Source: Arthrobacter luteolus NBRC 107841
GTDB lineage: Bacteria > Actinomycetota > Actinomycetes > Actinomycetales > Micrococcaceae
NCBI RefSeq assembly: GCF_001552075.1
Contig: NZ_BCQM01000008.1
Location: 1-64,000 of the forward strand
DNA: 64,000 nt
Direction of reading: 5' to 3'
Shown piece after piece: positions 8,418 through 16,263 of the stretch; positions within the stretch are counted from its first letter, which is position 1, and each line of letters starts with the position of its first letter. The notes beneath the pieces are model-generated. The model worked only from the letters and a program-made list of their open reading frames with translations, was not told the DNA's origin and searched no databases. Position numbers and translations under genes: made by a program.

Positions 8418-8851
8418 CCGCCGCGCCCCGCGCGGCGCACCCTGCTGATCAGGGTGGCCGCGGCGAACGCGGCAGTAAGCTCCAGAACGGTCAGCAGCAG
8501 CATGGCGGAGGCATGTCCGTCCCGGCCTGCCGGGACCACCGCAGCCGCTGCTTCATGCCCCGCATGCACCGGACTGCCGCCAAGCAGCAGGACCGCGTGC
8601 AGCACCGCCATGGCAAGGGCTGCGGACATCATGGTCCGGGCAGCCCGCACCCCGGTCTGCCGCCACAGCCCCGCAGCGCAGGGAAGGCAAACCGCGGCCA
8701 TAACCACCATGCCGGCGCCAAGTGCCCAGCCGTGCCCCGGCGCCAGCCACAGGTGGGCCAGGGCACCCAGCATGCCAACCGCAGCGCAGGCCCGGGCGTG
8801 CACGCGATGCCGCGTGCCCGGGCCTGCGCCGGTGACCGCACTGTCCACCAT
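8414..8851 (-). CDS. Hypothetical membrane protein coupled to amine oxidase
   Basis: A 145-residue protein with about four hydrophobic helices (residues 22-38, 43-60, 70-92, 112-135), separated by segments rich in His, Cys and Met: His-Leu-Trp-Leu-Ala-Pro-Gly-His, Cys-Leu-Pro-Cys, and Val-His-Ala-Gly-His-Glu. I do not recognise a named family. Its ATG starts nine bases after the copper amine oxidase stop, with AGGGCG between them, so the two are co-transcribed. The His/Cys/Met pattern would suit copper handling for the oxidase, but that is inference from context and composition only. Confidence 0.7.
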   Translation of the reverse strand: MVDSAVTGAGPGTRHRVHARACAAVGMLGALAHLWLAPGHGWALGAGMVVMAAVCLPCAAGLWRQTGVRAARTMMSAALAMAVLHAVLLLGGSPVHAGHEAAAAVVPAGRDGHASAMLLLTVLELTAAFAAATLISRVRRAGRGG

Positions 8852-8860
8852 GGACGCGCC

Positions 8861-10795
8861 CTAGCTGTGGCAGTGGCCACCGGCGGCCGGGGTGCTGGCC
8901 GGCACGTCCAGCACCGGGCTGCGGTCGAAGAACCCGTCCGGACGGAGCTTGAACCCGGCGGTGTCCACCGGCATGATCGGCCAGTCCTCTATCCGCGGGT
9001 AGTGCGTCAACCCGAACGTGTGCCAGAGGACAATATGCTCGCCGTCGATGCTGCGGTCCTGGGCCGTGTACGCGGGGAGGCCGGCTCCGCCGGAGTGCTG
9101 GTTCACGAAGTCGCCGGTGGGATAGCGCTCCTCCTCGGCATACCGGGTCACCCACAGGTCCTTGGTGGCGAAGGCCGCCCGCTTGGCCACTGAGGACCCG
9201 GGATCGGCCAGGAGCATCGGCTGGCCCTCGGAGATCAGCTTGTATGCCACGGGTTCCCCGAGCCGGTTCAGCGATTCCGGGTTGGAGATGTGCCAGGTGC
9301 GCCCGACGGCGGGATCGGCACGGCGGATGGCCTCGGATTCACGGGCCAGTAGGGTGCGCTTGCGGGTAAAGGCGTTGCCGCGTTCGTTGCCCGGGCCCAT
9401 GGGAACCCGGACCGCGTCCTCTTCCTCCACCCGGTTGGTTGTCCCGTCCAGGGCCATTTCCAGCCGCGCGCCGAAGAGGTGCTGGTGGAAGGGGGCGCCC
9501 AGGCCGGGAGCGAGCTCCGAAGCGTAGGGGTAGTCCTTGCCGGGATACGCGCTGGTGAAGACGATGCCGGTGGCTTTCGCTTCGAATTCGATGGTGCCGT
9601 CGAGGTAGAGGTACCAGTAAAACCCGTAGTCGTAGTTGCCGATCGTGGTGAAGAAGGAGATCACCAGGCGCCGGTTGCGCCGGGTGTAGTTGATGCCGGT
9701 CCACAGGTCCGAGTGCTTGGCCAGGATGGACCAGTCTTCCTCGTGCATGCAGATGCCGTTGCGGATGGTGCGCGGATTCCCGAAGCCGTCCGCAATCACC
9801 GGGCTGAGGTAGGTGATTTCACCCAGGCAGTCGCAGCCCAGCTCCAGGGAGTTGGCATACTGCCCCACCAGATACTCACCGGTGTCGAAGTAGTTCTGCC
9901 AGGAGCGCACCGGTGCCGGGTCGCCGTACGGCACAACCATCTCGGCGATGGACGCACGGTTGATGATGGAGCGCCTGCGGCCGCCGTCCTGGAATGCCAG
10001 ATTGTGCAGCACCACCCCTTCGCGGGCATCGAAACCGATGTCCACGCTCCACTTTTCCCATTCCACATGGTTACCGCCGGTGACGGTGAAGGAGGGTCCC
10101 TCCGGCTGGGTGATTTCGATCGGCTTCTGCGTGGTGCGCAGTTCCCCGGTCAGCTCCGGATCGGTGTAGTTGCCGTGCTCCTCGGGAACCGGCATAACGC
10201 CGAAGTCCAGGACCTGGTCCACGGAGCGGTTCACGATGTCGACGTAGCCCACCAGGCCGTCGATCGGGTGCGCCCAGGCGCTGTCTTCGGGGAAGTTCTG
10301 CAGGAAAGCGAGTCCGCGCAGGATCCGGCGGCCCTTCTCTTCGGGGTATTCGAAGACCCCGGCGGAGAGCGGCGCCACCCGGACCTTCGCCACGTCGAGC
10401 CCCCGGCGCTCCAGTGCGGCCAGCCAGTCCGGGTCCGCCGCGAGGATCTGTTCCACCACCTCGAACTCTTCCTCCAGCACCGGCAATTCGCCGGTGGCCG
10501 AGGTATCCAGTTCCACCGAGGTCAGAACCGCCCCCTGGGTCAGGGAAACCGTGACGTCCCGGGGCGCGGCACCGGCGGTGTCGAGAAGGAAGGCGCGGAA
10601 GCGGCGGTCTGCGGCGGGGGCCGCTGCCGCTGTGTCCGGGCTGGTGCTGCGCTGCGGATCCAGCAGGCCCAGGTAGGCGAACCGGGTGCTCCCGGACGCG
10701 AGGCCGGCGTCTTCCAGGAGGCGGCGCACCTCCTGGATCTCCTCTGCCGTGGCCAGGGCATAGGCGGATGCGGTCTCGGTGGGGATCGTACTCAT
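8861..10795 (-). CDS. Copper-containing primary-amine oxidase
   Basis: Oxidises primary amines to aldehyde, ammonia and hydrogen peroxide using copper and a self-generated topaquinone. The topaquinone precursor is Tyr388 in Asn-Tyr-Asp-Tyr; the catalytic base is Asp304 in Tyr-Phe-Asp-Thr-Gly-Glu-Tyr; two copper ligands are His437 and His439 (His-Gln-His). The spacings equal those of the A. globiformis phenylethylamine oxidase (298, 382, 431, 433), so this is a close homologue of 644 residues. The third His is probably in Leu-Thr-His-Tyr-Pro. The tail ends His-Cys-His-Ser. AGGAG precedes the ATG. It is divergent from a TetR gene across a 134-base promoter region. Relatives act on phenylethylamine, tyramine or histamine; the exact substrate is not readable. 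Confidence 0.96.
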   Translation of the reverse strand: MSTIPTETASAYALATAEEIQEVRRLLEDAGLASGSTRFAYLGLLDPQRSTSPDTAAAAPAADRRFRAFLLDTAGAAPRDVTVSLTQGAVLTSVELDTSATGELPVLEEEFEVVEQILAADPDWLAALERRGLDVAKVRVAPLSAGVFEYPEEKGRRILRGLAFLQNFPEDSAWAHPIDGLVGYVDIVNRSVDQVLDFGVMPVPEEHGNYTDPELTGELRTTQKPIEITQPEGPSFTVTGGNHVEWEKWSVDIGFDAREGVVLHNLAFQDGGRRRSIINRASIAEMVVPYGDPAPVRSWQNYFDTGEYLVGQYANSLELGCDCLGEITYLSPVIADGFGNPRTIRNGICMHEEDWSILAKHSDLWTGINYTRRNRRLVISFFTTIGNYDYGFYWYLYLDGTIEFEAKATGIVFTSAYPGKDYPYASELAPGLGAPFHQHLFGARLEMALDGTTNRVEEEDAVRVPMGPGNERGNAFTRKRTLLARESEAIRRADPAVGRTWHISNPESLNRLGEPVAYKLISEGQPMLLADPGSSVAKRAAFATKDLWVTRYAEEERYPTGDFVNQHSGGAGLPAYTAQDRSIDGEHIVLWHTFGLTHYPRIEDWPIMPVDTAGFKLRPDGFFDRSPVLDVPASTPAAGGHCHS

Positions 10796-10815
10796 GCTGC
10801 TCCTCGGCGTCGTTT

Positions 10816-10833
10816 TTCTATGACTGTAGAGAA
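10816..10833. promoter_or_regulatory. Imperfect dyad between amine oxidase and TetR genes
   Basis: TTCTATGAC followed by TGTAGAGAA forms an 18-base imperfect inverted repeat in the divergent promoter region. Its size and place fit an operator for the adjacent TetR-type regulator. Confidence 0.4.
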
Positions 10834-10929
10834 TAGCGGGAAGTAAGCTGGGTCACAAGGGTTTGGCTGGGCCGTATTGTTTGAGCCCGCCCGGGCCCGG
10901 CGGATACGGACAAAATGGGGGATCACCGG

Positions 10930-11547
10930 GTGCCAAAAGTTGTTGACCATGACCAGCGCCGGGTTGAACTGGTGCAGGCGACCTGGCGGATTATTGCCCG
11001 GGAGGGAATCGACCGCGCCACGATGCGCGGTATCGCTGCCGAAGCCGGGTTCGCGAATGGAGCGTTGAAGCCGTATTTTCCGGCGAAGTCCGAACTCCTG
11101 ACCTACGCGTTCGGCTATGTATTTGATCAGACCAATGCCCGCATCGCGGAGGCTGTCGGGGGACTGCGGGGGATGGCGGCGCTGCGCGCGTTCGGACTGG
11201 AAGTCCTGCCGCTGGATGATGAGCGCCTGGATGAGGCCCGGATTGTCATCCCGTTCTGGCAGGCGGCCGCCCATGACGCGGAGAAGGCCCGGATCCACGC
11301 CCGGTCGATGGAGCAGTGGAGGCGGACACTGGAAAAGCACGTGGGAGAGGCATTATCCGGCGATGCCCGGCGGCAGGCGGACCGGGTGCAGGCGGCCGGC
11401 GCGCTGCTGAATTACCTGCTGGGCGCCCAGGTTGCCGCCGTCCTGCTGCCCGCCGGCAGCTCGCCGCTCGAGCTGACTGCACAGCTGGATGGCTGGCTTG
11501 CCTCGCTCGGCGCCGCTCCCGCCCCGGGTGCGGGGCGGGAGCCGTAA
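10930..11547 (+). CDS. TetR family transcriptional regulator
   Basis: DNA-binding repressor of the TetR/AcrR class. The helix-turn-helix lies in Ile-Asp-Arg-Ala-Thr-Met-Arg-Gly-Ile-Ala-Ala-Glu-Ala-Gly-Phe then Gly-Ala-Leu-Lys-Pro-Tyr-Phe (about residues 26-50). The C-terminal ligand domain resembles the BetI-like subgroup. I prefer the GTG at 10930 (Met-Pro-Lys-Val-Val-Asp-His-Asp, a typical beginning for this subgroup) with GGGGGA eight bases upstream; an ATG at 10915 would add five residues. It is divergent from the amine oxidase and convergent with the permease, so it probably controls amine uptake or oxidation. Confidence 0.88.
   Translation: MPKVVDHDQRRVELVQATWRIIAREGIDRATMRGIAAEAGFANGALKPYFPAKSELLTYAFGYVFDQTNARIAEAVGGLRGMAALRAFGLEVLPLDDERLDEARIVIPFWQAAAHDAEKARIHARSMEQWRRTLEKHVGEALSGDARRQADRVQAAGALLNYLLGAQVAAVLLPAGSSPLELTAQLDGWLASLGAAPAPGAGREP
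11515..11542. terminator. Perfect 12-bp stem at TetR 3' end
   Basis: GCTCCCGCCCCG, a GGTG loop and CGGGGCGGGAGC form a perfect 12-bp hairpin inside the last codons of the TetR gene, between convergent TetR and permease genes. There is no T-run on either side, so termination is likely but not certain. Confidence 0.5.
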
Positions 11548-11554
11548 TGGGTTC

Positions 11555-12964
11555 CTAGGCCTTGGGTGTGAGGACGGCTGGTTCCTCAGCGGCCGCCGTG
11601 CCCGCCCGGGACGGCAGGGCCGCGCCTGCGGCAAACACGATAACGAGGGTGGCTCCCCAGACGATTGCCGCAACGCTGCCGCCCACGAGCAGCGGGAGGT
11701 TCCAGATCGAGAGCGCCAGGACCAGCAGCAGGCCGATGCCTCCCAGCACTGCTGCCGCGGTGACCAGTCCGGACGGTGCCTGGCCGGCTGACTTCCGGGC
11801 GCGTGAACCGAAGGCCACCACAGCGAAGCTGGTCAGGGCCATCATCACGATGACGCCGATGGCACCGGCTCCCGAGTACCACGTGTAGATCTGTTGAACC
11901 GGGTCCAGCTGCGCCAGCGCTGATACGACGACGACGGCAGATGTCACTGCGCTGACCCACAGTGATGCGCGGGACGGGGCATGGTGCCTGTGGTGCACCT
12001 GGGCCAGGCTTCCGGGCAGTACGCCCCGCTGGCCGAGGGTAAACAGGTACCGGGTCACAATGTTGTGGAACGCCAGCATGCAGGCGAACATGCTCGTGAC
12101 CACCAGCACCTGGACTATGTCGGCCATGATGGGGGCGACCACCTGCCCGGCCAGGCCGATCACCACCTGGTCCGGGTTCTCGCTGGAAGCGCTCACCGCA
12201 TTGCCCTCGCCGAGTCCGCTGATTACCAGCCAGGAGGAAAGAGCGTACAGGGCGCCGATCGAGAGGACGGCAATGTAGGTCGCGCGCGGAATGGTGCGTT
12301 CCGGATTGCGGGCTTCATTGCGGAAAACCGCAGTCGCTTCGAAGCCGAAGAAACCCAGGAAGACAAACAGCACGCCCAGCCCCGGAGCGCCCGACATCGC
12401 TTCCACCGGGCTAAACGGAGTGGATGTCAGTTCCCGCCCGGAAAAAAGCACACCGAGATCAATGGCCAGCACGGCGACGACTTCCAGTACCAGGACAATG
12501 CCGAGGACCTTTGCTGAAAGATTGATATCCCGGTATCCGAGGAATCCGACCAGGACCAGCATCACTGCCGAGATTAGCCACCACGGCAGTTCCATTCCTG
12601 TCCAGAGCTGGATCAGGTTACCTGCCTGCACGCCGAGATAGCAGGTCATGGAAACAGTCAGCAGCACGTAGGCAAACAGGGCTATTGCAGCCGTGCCGAG
12701 GCCCGCCCGGCGGCCGAGTCCGCGGTCCACGTAGGAGTAAAAGGCGCCGGCGTCCGGCACATGCGGCGTCATCCAGGAGAATCCGACCGAGAACAGCAAC
12801 AGGATGAGCATTGCTGTCAGAGCCATCAGCGGCACGGCGATTGAGCCCGAAACGGTAATAATGATGGGGAAATTCGCCGCGACTACGGTGATCGGAGCGG
12901 CCGCTGCGATCACCATTAAGACGATGCCGGGCACCCCAAGCCGGCGGTTCAGAGTGGTTTCCAA
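11555..12964 (-). CDS. APC family amino acid/amine permease
   Basis: Integral membrane transporter (469 residues, about 12 helices) of the amino acid-polyamine-organocation superfamily. The N-terminus Gly-Val-Pro-Gly-Ile-Val-Leu-Met-Val-Ile-Ala-Ala-Ala-Ala-Pro is the typical unwound first helix, and Phe-Phe-Gly-Phe-Glu-Ala in helix 6 is the other hallmark. It starts at TTG with AAGGA five bases upstream. It lies in the amine-oxidase region, convergent with the TetR gene, so uptake of an amine or amino acid is likely. It is a paralogue of the permease at 14721-16226. Confidence 0.88.
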   Translation of the reverse strand: METTLNRRLGVPGIVLMVIAAAAPITVVAANFPIIITVSGSIAVPLMALTAMLILLLFSVGFSWMTPHVPDAGAFYSYVDRGLGRRAGLGTAAIALFAYVLLTVSMTCYLGVQAGNLIQLWTGMELPWWLISAVMLVLVGFLGYRDINLSAKVLGIVLVLEVVAVLAIDLGVLFSGRELTSTPFSPVEAMSGAPGLGVLFVFLGFFGFEATAVFRNEARNPERTIPRATYIAVLSIGALYALSSWLVISGLGEGNAVSASSENPDQVVIGLAGQVVAPIMADIVQVLVVTSMFACMLAFHNIVTRYLFTLGQRGVLPGSLAQVHHRHHAPSRASLWVSAVTSAVVVVSALAQLDPVQQIYTWYSGAGAIGVIVMMALTSFAVVAFGSRARKSAGQAPSGLVTAAAVLGGIGLLLVLALSIWNLPLLVGGSVAAIVWGATLVIVFAAGAALPSRAGTAAAEEPAVLTPKA

Positions 12965-13216
12965 AACGTTCCTTACTTCCTACGGGGTGAATGGACGCAC
13001 TTGCCTCGCCGAAGCGCACTCTTGCACCGCTGAACAGCCTTACTGGTGAGCAACAAGAATGCCGTCAGCTCACGGCTGATAATAGTCAATTCCGGATGCC
13101 GGCCCTTAATGCCGGTGTCACATCTCTTCGTTCGTGACGTTCCGATTCAGCGTGCTTTTGAAACCGCCGGGGATAGCGGGAGCCGGCATTAGCGTCAAAG
13201 GATGCGCTGTCCGGGC
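12965..13216. other. Intergenic leader of permease with repeated ATGCCGG motifs
   Basis: About 250 bases with no credible gene. It holds two direct ATGCCGG copies (13097-13103, 13109-13115), which also form CCGGC-N7-GCCGG, an inverted copy at 13183-13189, and GTCAC-N12-GTGAC (13117-13138). These are upstream of the minus-strand permease and may be its regulatory sites. No clear -35/-10 pair stands out. Confidence 0.4.
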
Positions 13217-13255
13217 AAAAAAATAGTCCCGAGCCGGCTAATGCCGGTTCAGGAC
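13217..13255 (-). terminator. Rho-independent terminator of tRNA-fMet
   Basis: On the minus strand a stem of about 13 pairs (GTCC...GCCGGCTCGGGAC with an ATTA loop and wobble pairs) is followed at once by TATTTTTTT. It sits just beyond the tRNA 3' end in the direction of its transcription. Confidence 0.85.
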
Positions 13256-13266
13256 CATTTTCATAG

Positions 13267-13343
13267 TGGTTGCGGGGGCAAGATTTGAACTTGCGACCTC
13301 TGGGTTATGAGCCCAGCGAGCTACCGAACTGCTCCACCCCGCG
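13267..13343 (-). tRNA. Initiator tRNA-Met (CAT)
   Basis: A 77-base tRNA including an encoded CCA. The acceptor strands CGCGGGG and CCCCGCA leave the first position (C1 opposite A72) unpaired, and the anticodon stem has three consecutive G-C pairs around the CAT anticodon (GGG-CTCATAA-CCC). Both are hallmarks of the initiator tRNA. The T-loop is TTCAAAT. A rho-independent terminator follows. Confidence 0.95.
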
Positions 13344-13531
13344 TCGTATTTAGAACTCTACAGTACCCCTGCCGGAGCTGCTAATCACGTGGTTCCGGTC
13401 ACAATTCGCGCCGTCTGCAGGTGTTCATCGATCGGTGAAGGTTGTTCGACGCGGGGAGAAAAATAATGACTTTCCGGTTCCGGTGGCGTAGATTCAGGCT
13501 CGTGTGACGCACCTTACTTCGAGGGAGAAGC

Positions 13532-14569
13532 ATGAGTCCTGCAGCCGCCGCCCCGGCTCCCGGTACGGACACGGAACCTGCCGGCCTGCCTCCGGGCGAC
13601 AAGGTTCCGGCTGGCCCGCCAGTTTCCGCCCCGGGCCCGGATACCTCCGAAGCGGCCAGCTTCGCGGAATGGCGGACGCTGGTCTCCGATTCCTTTGTCC
13701 CGCTTGAGGCCACCCCTGTGCATCCCGGCATCCCCCGTTTCGCCGGCAGGCTCACCGGCCGGCGCCTGCGCGAGCTGGCGATCGTCCAGATTGACGCCAT
13801 GGCGCACCGGGTTGAACGCACCCCCGGGCTGATCAGCGGCGGCGGAGAAGGGTTCTACAAGCTCAGCCTGCAGATGTCCGGGTGCGGGGTGCTGGTGCAG
13901 GGCGGCCGGGAAGCAGTCCTGGAGGCGGGTGACCTCGCGATTTATGACACCGGGCAGCCCTACACGCTCAGCTTCGAGGAGGATTTCACCACCCTGGTCC
14001 TGATGTTTCCCAAACAGCTGCTGGGCCTTTCCGCCGAGGATATGGCTGAGCTGACCGCCGTCCGCCTGGGCGGCGGGCACCGGCTGGGCCGCGCCGTCGT
14101 GCCGTTCCTGACCCAGATTGCCGGGATGCTGCCGGACCTGGACGGTCCGATCGGCCACCGGCTGGCCCTGAATACCGTGGACCTGCTCTCCACCCTGCTG
14201 GCCGATGAGGCGTACGCCCGCCCAGGCGCGGACAGCGGGGGCCATGAACGGCTGCTCCGCCGCGTCCAGCACTTCATTGACGGCCAGCTCGCCAACCCCG
14301 AACTCTCGCCCGGTTACATTGCCGCGGCCCACTTCATGTCCACGCGGAGCCTGCACAAACTCTTCGAGGATTCGGGCACCACGGTGGCTGCCTGGATCCG
14401 CGGACGGCGACTGGAAGGCGCCCGGCGGGACCTCGCCGACCCGCTGCAGGCCGACATTCCCGTCGGAGCGATCGGCACCCGCTGGGGGCTGCCGGATCCG
14501 GCGCACTTCAGCCGGGTGTTCCGCGCCGCCTATGGACTCTCTCCCTCGGCCTACCGCCTGCGCCGCTGA
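13532..14569 (+). CDS. AraC family regulator, FeaR-like
   Basis: Transcription factor of 345 residues with a Pro/Ala-rich N-terminal tail (1-45), an AraC_binding_2-type sensory domain (about 50-220, including Tyr-Asp-Thr-Gly-Gln-Pro-Tyr and Phe-Pro-Lys) and a C-terminal double helix-turn-helix (about 240-343, ending Phe-Ser-Arg-Val-Phe-Arg-Ala-Ala-Tyr-Gly-Leu-Ser-Pro). This architecture is shared with FeaR, which in E. coli activates the tyramine oxidase and phenylacetaldehyde dehydrogenase genes. Here it precedes permease, aldehyde dehydrogenase and GMC genes, so it is the probable activator. GAGGGAGAAG precedes the ATG. Confidence 0.92.
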   Translation: MSPAAAAPAPGTDTEPAGLPPGDKVPAGPPVSAPGPDTSEAASFAEWRTLVSDSFVPLEATPVHPGIPRFAGRLTGRRLRELAIVQIDAMAHRVERTPGLISGGGEGFYKLSLQMSGCGVLVQGGREAVLEAGDLAIYDTGQPYTLSFEEDFTTLVLMFPKQLLGLSAEDMAELTAVRLGGGHRLGRAVVPFLTQIAGMLPDLDGPIGHRLALNTVDLLSTLLADEAYARPGADSGGHERLLRRVQHFIDGQLANPELSPGYIAAAHFMSTRSLHKLFEDSGTTVAAWIRGRRLEGARRDLADPLQADIPVGAIGTRWGLPDPAHFSRVFRAAYGLSPSAYRLRR

Positions 14570-14633
14570 ACCCGGCCGGGAAAGCAGCACTGCACGGTTC
14601 GTCAACAACTGCTCGCGCAAAGCCAAGCACCGG

Positions 14634-14655
14634 CACTGTGTTCCAGGACACAGTG
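14634..14655. promoter_or_regulatory. Perfect inverted repeat upstream of permease
   Basis: CACTGTGT-TCCAGG-ACACAGTG is a perfect 8-6-8 inverted repeat between the AraC gene and the permease, 66 bases before the permease start. It is a candidate operator; the lack of a following T-run argues against a terminator. Confidence 0.5.
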
Positions 14656-14720
14656 GGAAGGCACCCCGTCCGGTCCCGTGTCCGTCCCACGGATTCCGGC
14701 CCCGAATCTTGGAGGCTCAC

Positions 14721-16226
14721 GTGTCACTGACCCAGCAGAGCAGTCAGCGCGCAGCGCTTGGGAGCCGCCGGCTCGGCGTTCCCGCCCTGGTTTTTATGAT
14801 CATCGCTGCGTCCGCGCCGCTGACAGTCGTAGCCGGGGGCGTCACCAGCAACTACGCCGTGACCGGGCTGCTGGGCATCCCGCTGTCCTTCGTCATCCTG
14901 GGAGCGGTGCTGGTGCTGTTCTCGGTCGGTTACTCCGCCATGAGCCAGCACGTGCACAACGCCGGAGCGTTCTACGCCTACATTTCCCGCGGACTCGGCA
15001 AGCCCGCCGGGGTGGGCGCCGCCGTCGTCGCCCTGATTGCCTACAACGCCATGCAGATCGGCATTTACGGCCTCTTCGGCTTTGCCCTGTCCTCCTTCGT
15101 GGGCGGAGCCACCGGGGCGGACGTGCCGTGGTGGCTGTGCGCCGGCGCCGGCTGGATCGTGGTGGCCCTGCTTGGAATCAACAAGGTGGACCTCTCGGCG
15201 AAGGTGCTGGGCGTGCTGGTCGTCCTCGAGTTCCTGATCGTGGTGGTCTATGACGTCCTCGCGCTCAACGTTGCGCCGGAAGGACTCAGCGGCCAGTCGC
15301 TGGAACCCGGCAGCCTCTTCGCTGCCGGCGTCGGCGCGGCGCTGGCCTTCAGCATTGCGGCGTTTATGGGCTTTGAATCCGGAGCGATCTACAACGAAGA
15401 GGTCAAAGACCCGCGCAGCACTGCCCGCCGCGCCACCTTCATCGCCATCCTCATCATCGCCTGCTTCTATGCGTTCTCCGCCTGGGCCATGGCCGTGGGC
15501 GAGGGCGACAGCCAGGTGGTGGCACGCTCCGCCGAGTTCGGTCCGGACCTGATCTTCGTCTTCCTGGGCGAACACGCGCCGGGATGGTTCGTGGACCTGG
15601 CCAACCTGCTCTTCATCACCAGCCTGCTGGCCGCCCTGGTGGCTTTCCACAATGTGGTGGCCCGCTACTTCTTCTCGCTCGGCCGTGAAGGGGTGCTGCC
15701 CGCCGCACTGTCGCGGACCAATCCCCGCAGCCAGGCACCGGTGGCCGGTTCCCTGGCCCAGTCCGCTCTGGCCCTGGTCCTGCTGGGCGTGTTCGCCGCC
15801 GCCGGAACCGGCCACGAGTACGGTCCGCTCTTCCCGGTCCTGACCATGTTCACCTGGCTCACCAACCTGGGTGCGTTCGGGCTGGTGCTGCTGATGGCCC
15901 TGACGTCCTTCGCCGTGGTCGGCTATTTCCGCCGCAGTCCGCACGGACACGGAACCTGGACGCGGACGGTTGCCCCGGCTGCCGCCGGCCTCGCGCTGAC
16001 CGTGCTGTGGCTGCTGATCGTCGTGAACTTCGACGTCCTCATCGGCCTGGAGGAAGCAAGCGTCCTCGGCTGGCTGCTGCCGGCGATCGGCGTGCTTCCT
16101 GGCCTGGCCGGCATTGCCTGGGCGCTGTGGCTCCGCTCGGCCCACCCGGCGGTCTACGCCGGAATCGGCGGCGCGGACTCCGTCCCCGAGCCTGCCGACA
16201 CCGCAGCTGCCGGAAACCGGCCCTGA
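14721..16226 (+). CDS. APC family amino acid/amine permease
   Basis: Membrane transporter (501 residues, about 12 helices) of the APC superfamily. It opens Gly-Val-Pro-Ala-Leu-Val-Phe-Met-Ile-Ile-Ala-Ala-Ser-Ala-Pro-Leu-Thr-Val-Val-Ala-Gly-Gly and carries Ala-Phe-Met-Gly-Phe-Glu-Ser-Gly-Ala in helix 6. I chose GTG 14721 because TTGGAGG lies six bases upstream; the open frame extends far upstream but through non-coding-like sequence. It heads a likely operon with aldehyde dehydrogenase (38 bases later) and GMC oxidoreductase, so it probably imports the amine or alcohol these enzymes oxidise. Confidence 0.9.
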   Translation: MSLTQQSSQRAALGSRRLGVPALVFMIIAASAPLTVVAGGVTSNYAVTGLLGIPLSFVILGAVLVLFSVGYSAMSQHVHNAGAFYAYISRGLGKPAGVGAAVVALIAYNAMQIGIYGLFGFALSSFVGGATGADVPWWLCAGAGWIVVALLGINKVDLSAKVLGVLVVLEFLIVVVYDVLALNVAPEGLSGQSLEPGSLFAAGVGAALAFSIAAFMGFESGAIYNEEVKDPRSTARRATFIAILIIACFYAFSAWAMAVGEGDSQVVARSAEFGPDLIFVFLGEHAPGWFVDLANLLFITSLLAALVAFHNVVARYFFSLGREGVLPAALSRTNPRSQAPVAGSLAQSALALVLLGVFAAAGTGHEYGPLFPVLTMFTWLTNLGAFGLVLLMALTSFAVVGYFRRSPHGHGTWTRTVAPAAAGLALTVLWLLIVVNFDVLIGLEEASVLGWLLPAIGVLPGLAGIAWALWLRSAHPAVYAGIGGADSVPEPADTAAAGNRP

Positions 16227-16263
16227 CACTTTCCCGTCCACCCCTTCAAAAAAGGAGCAGTAC

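Noticed and set aside
9479-10846. Plus-strand open frame of 455 codons over the amine oxidase
   Set aside because: It is antisense to a copper amine oxidase whose catalytic residues are all present. Long antisense frames are common in GC-rich DNA; no family motif or ribosome site.
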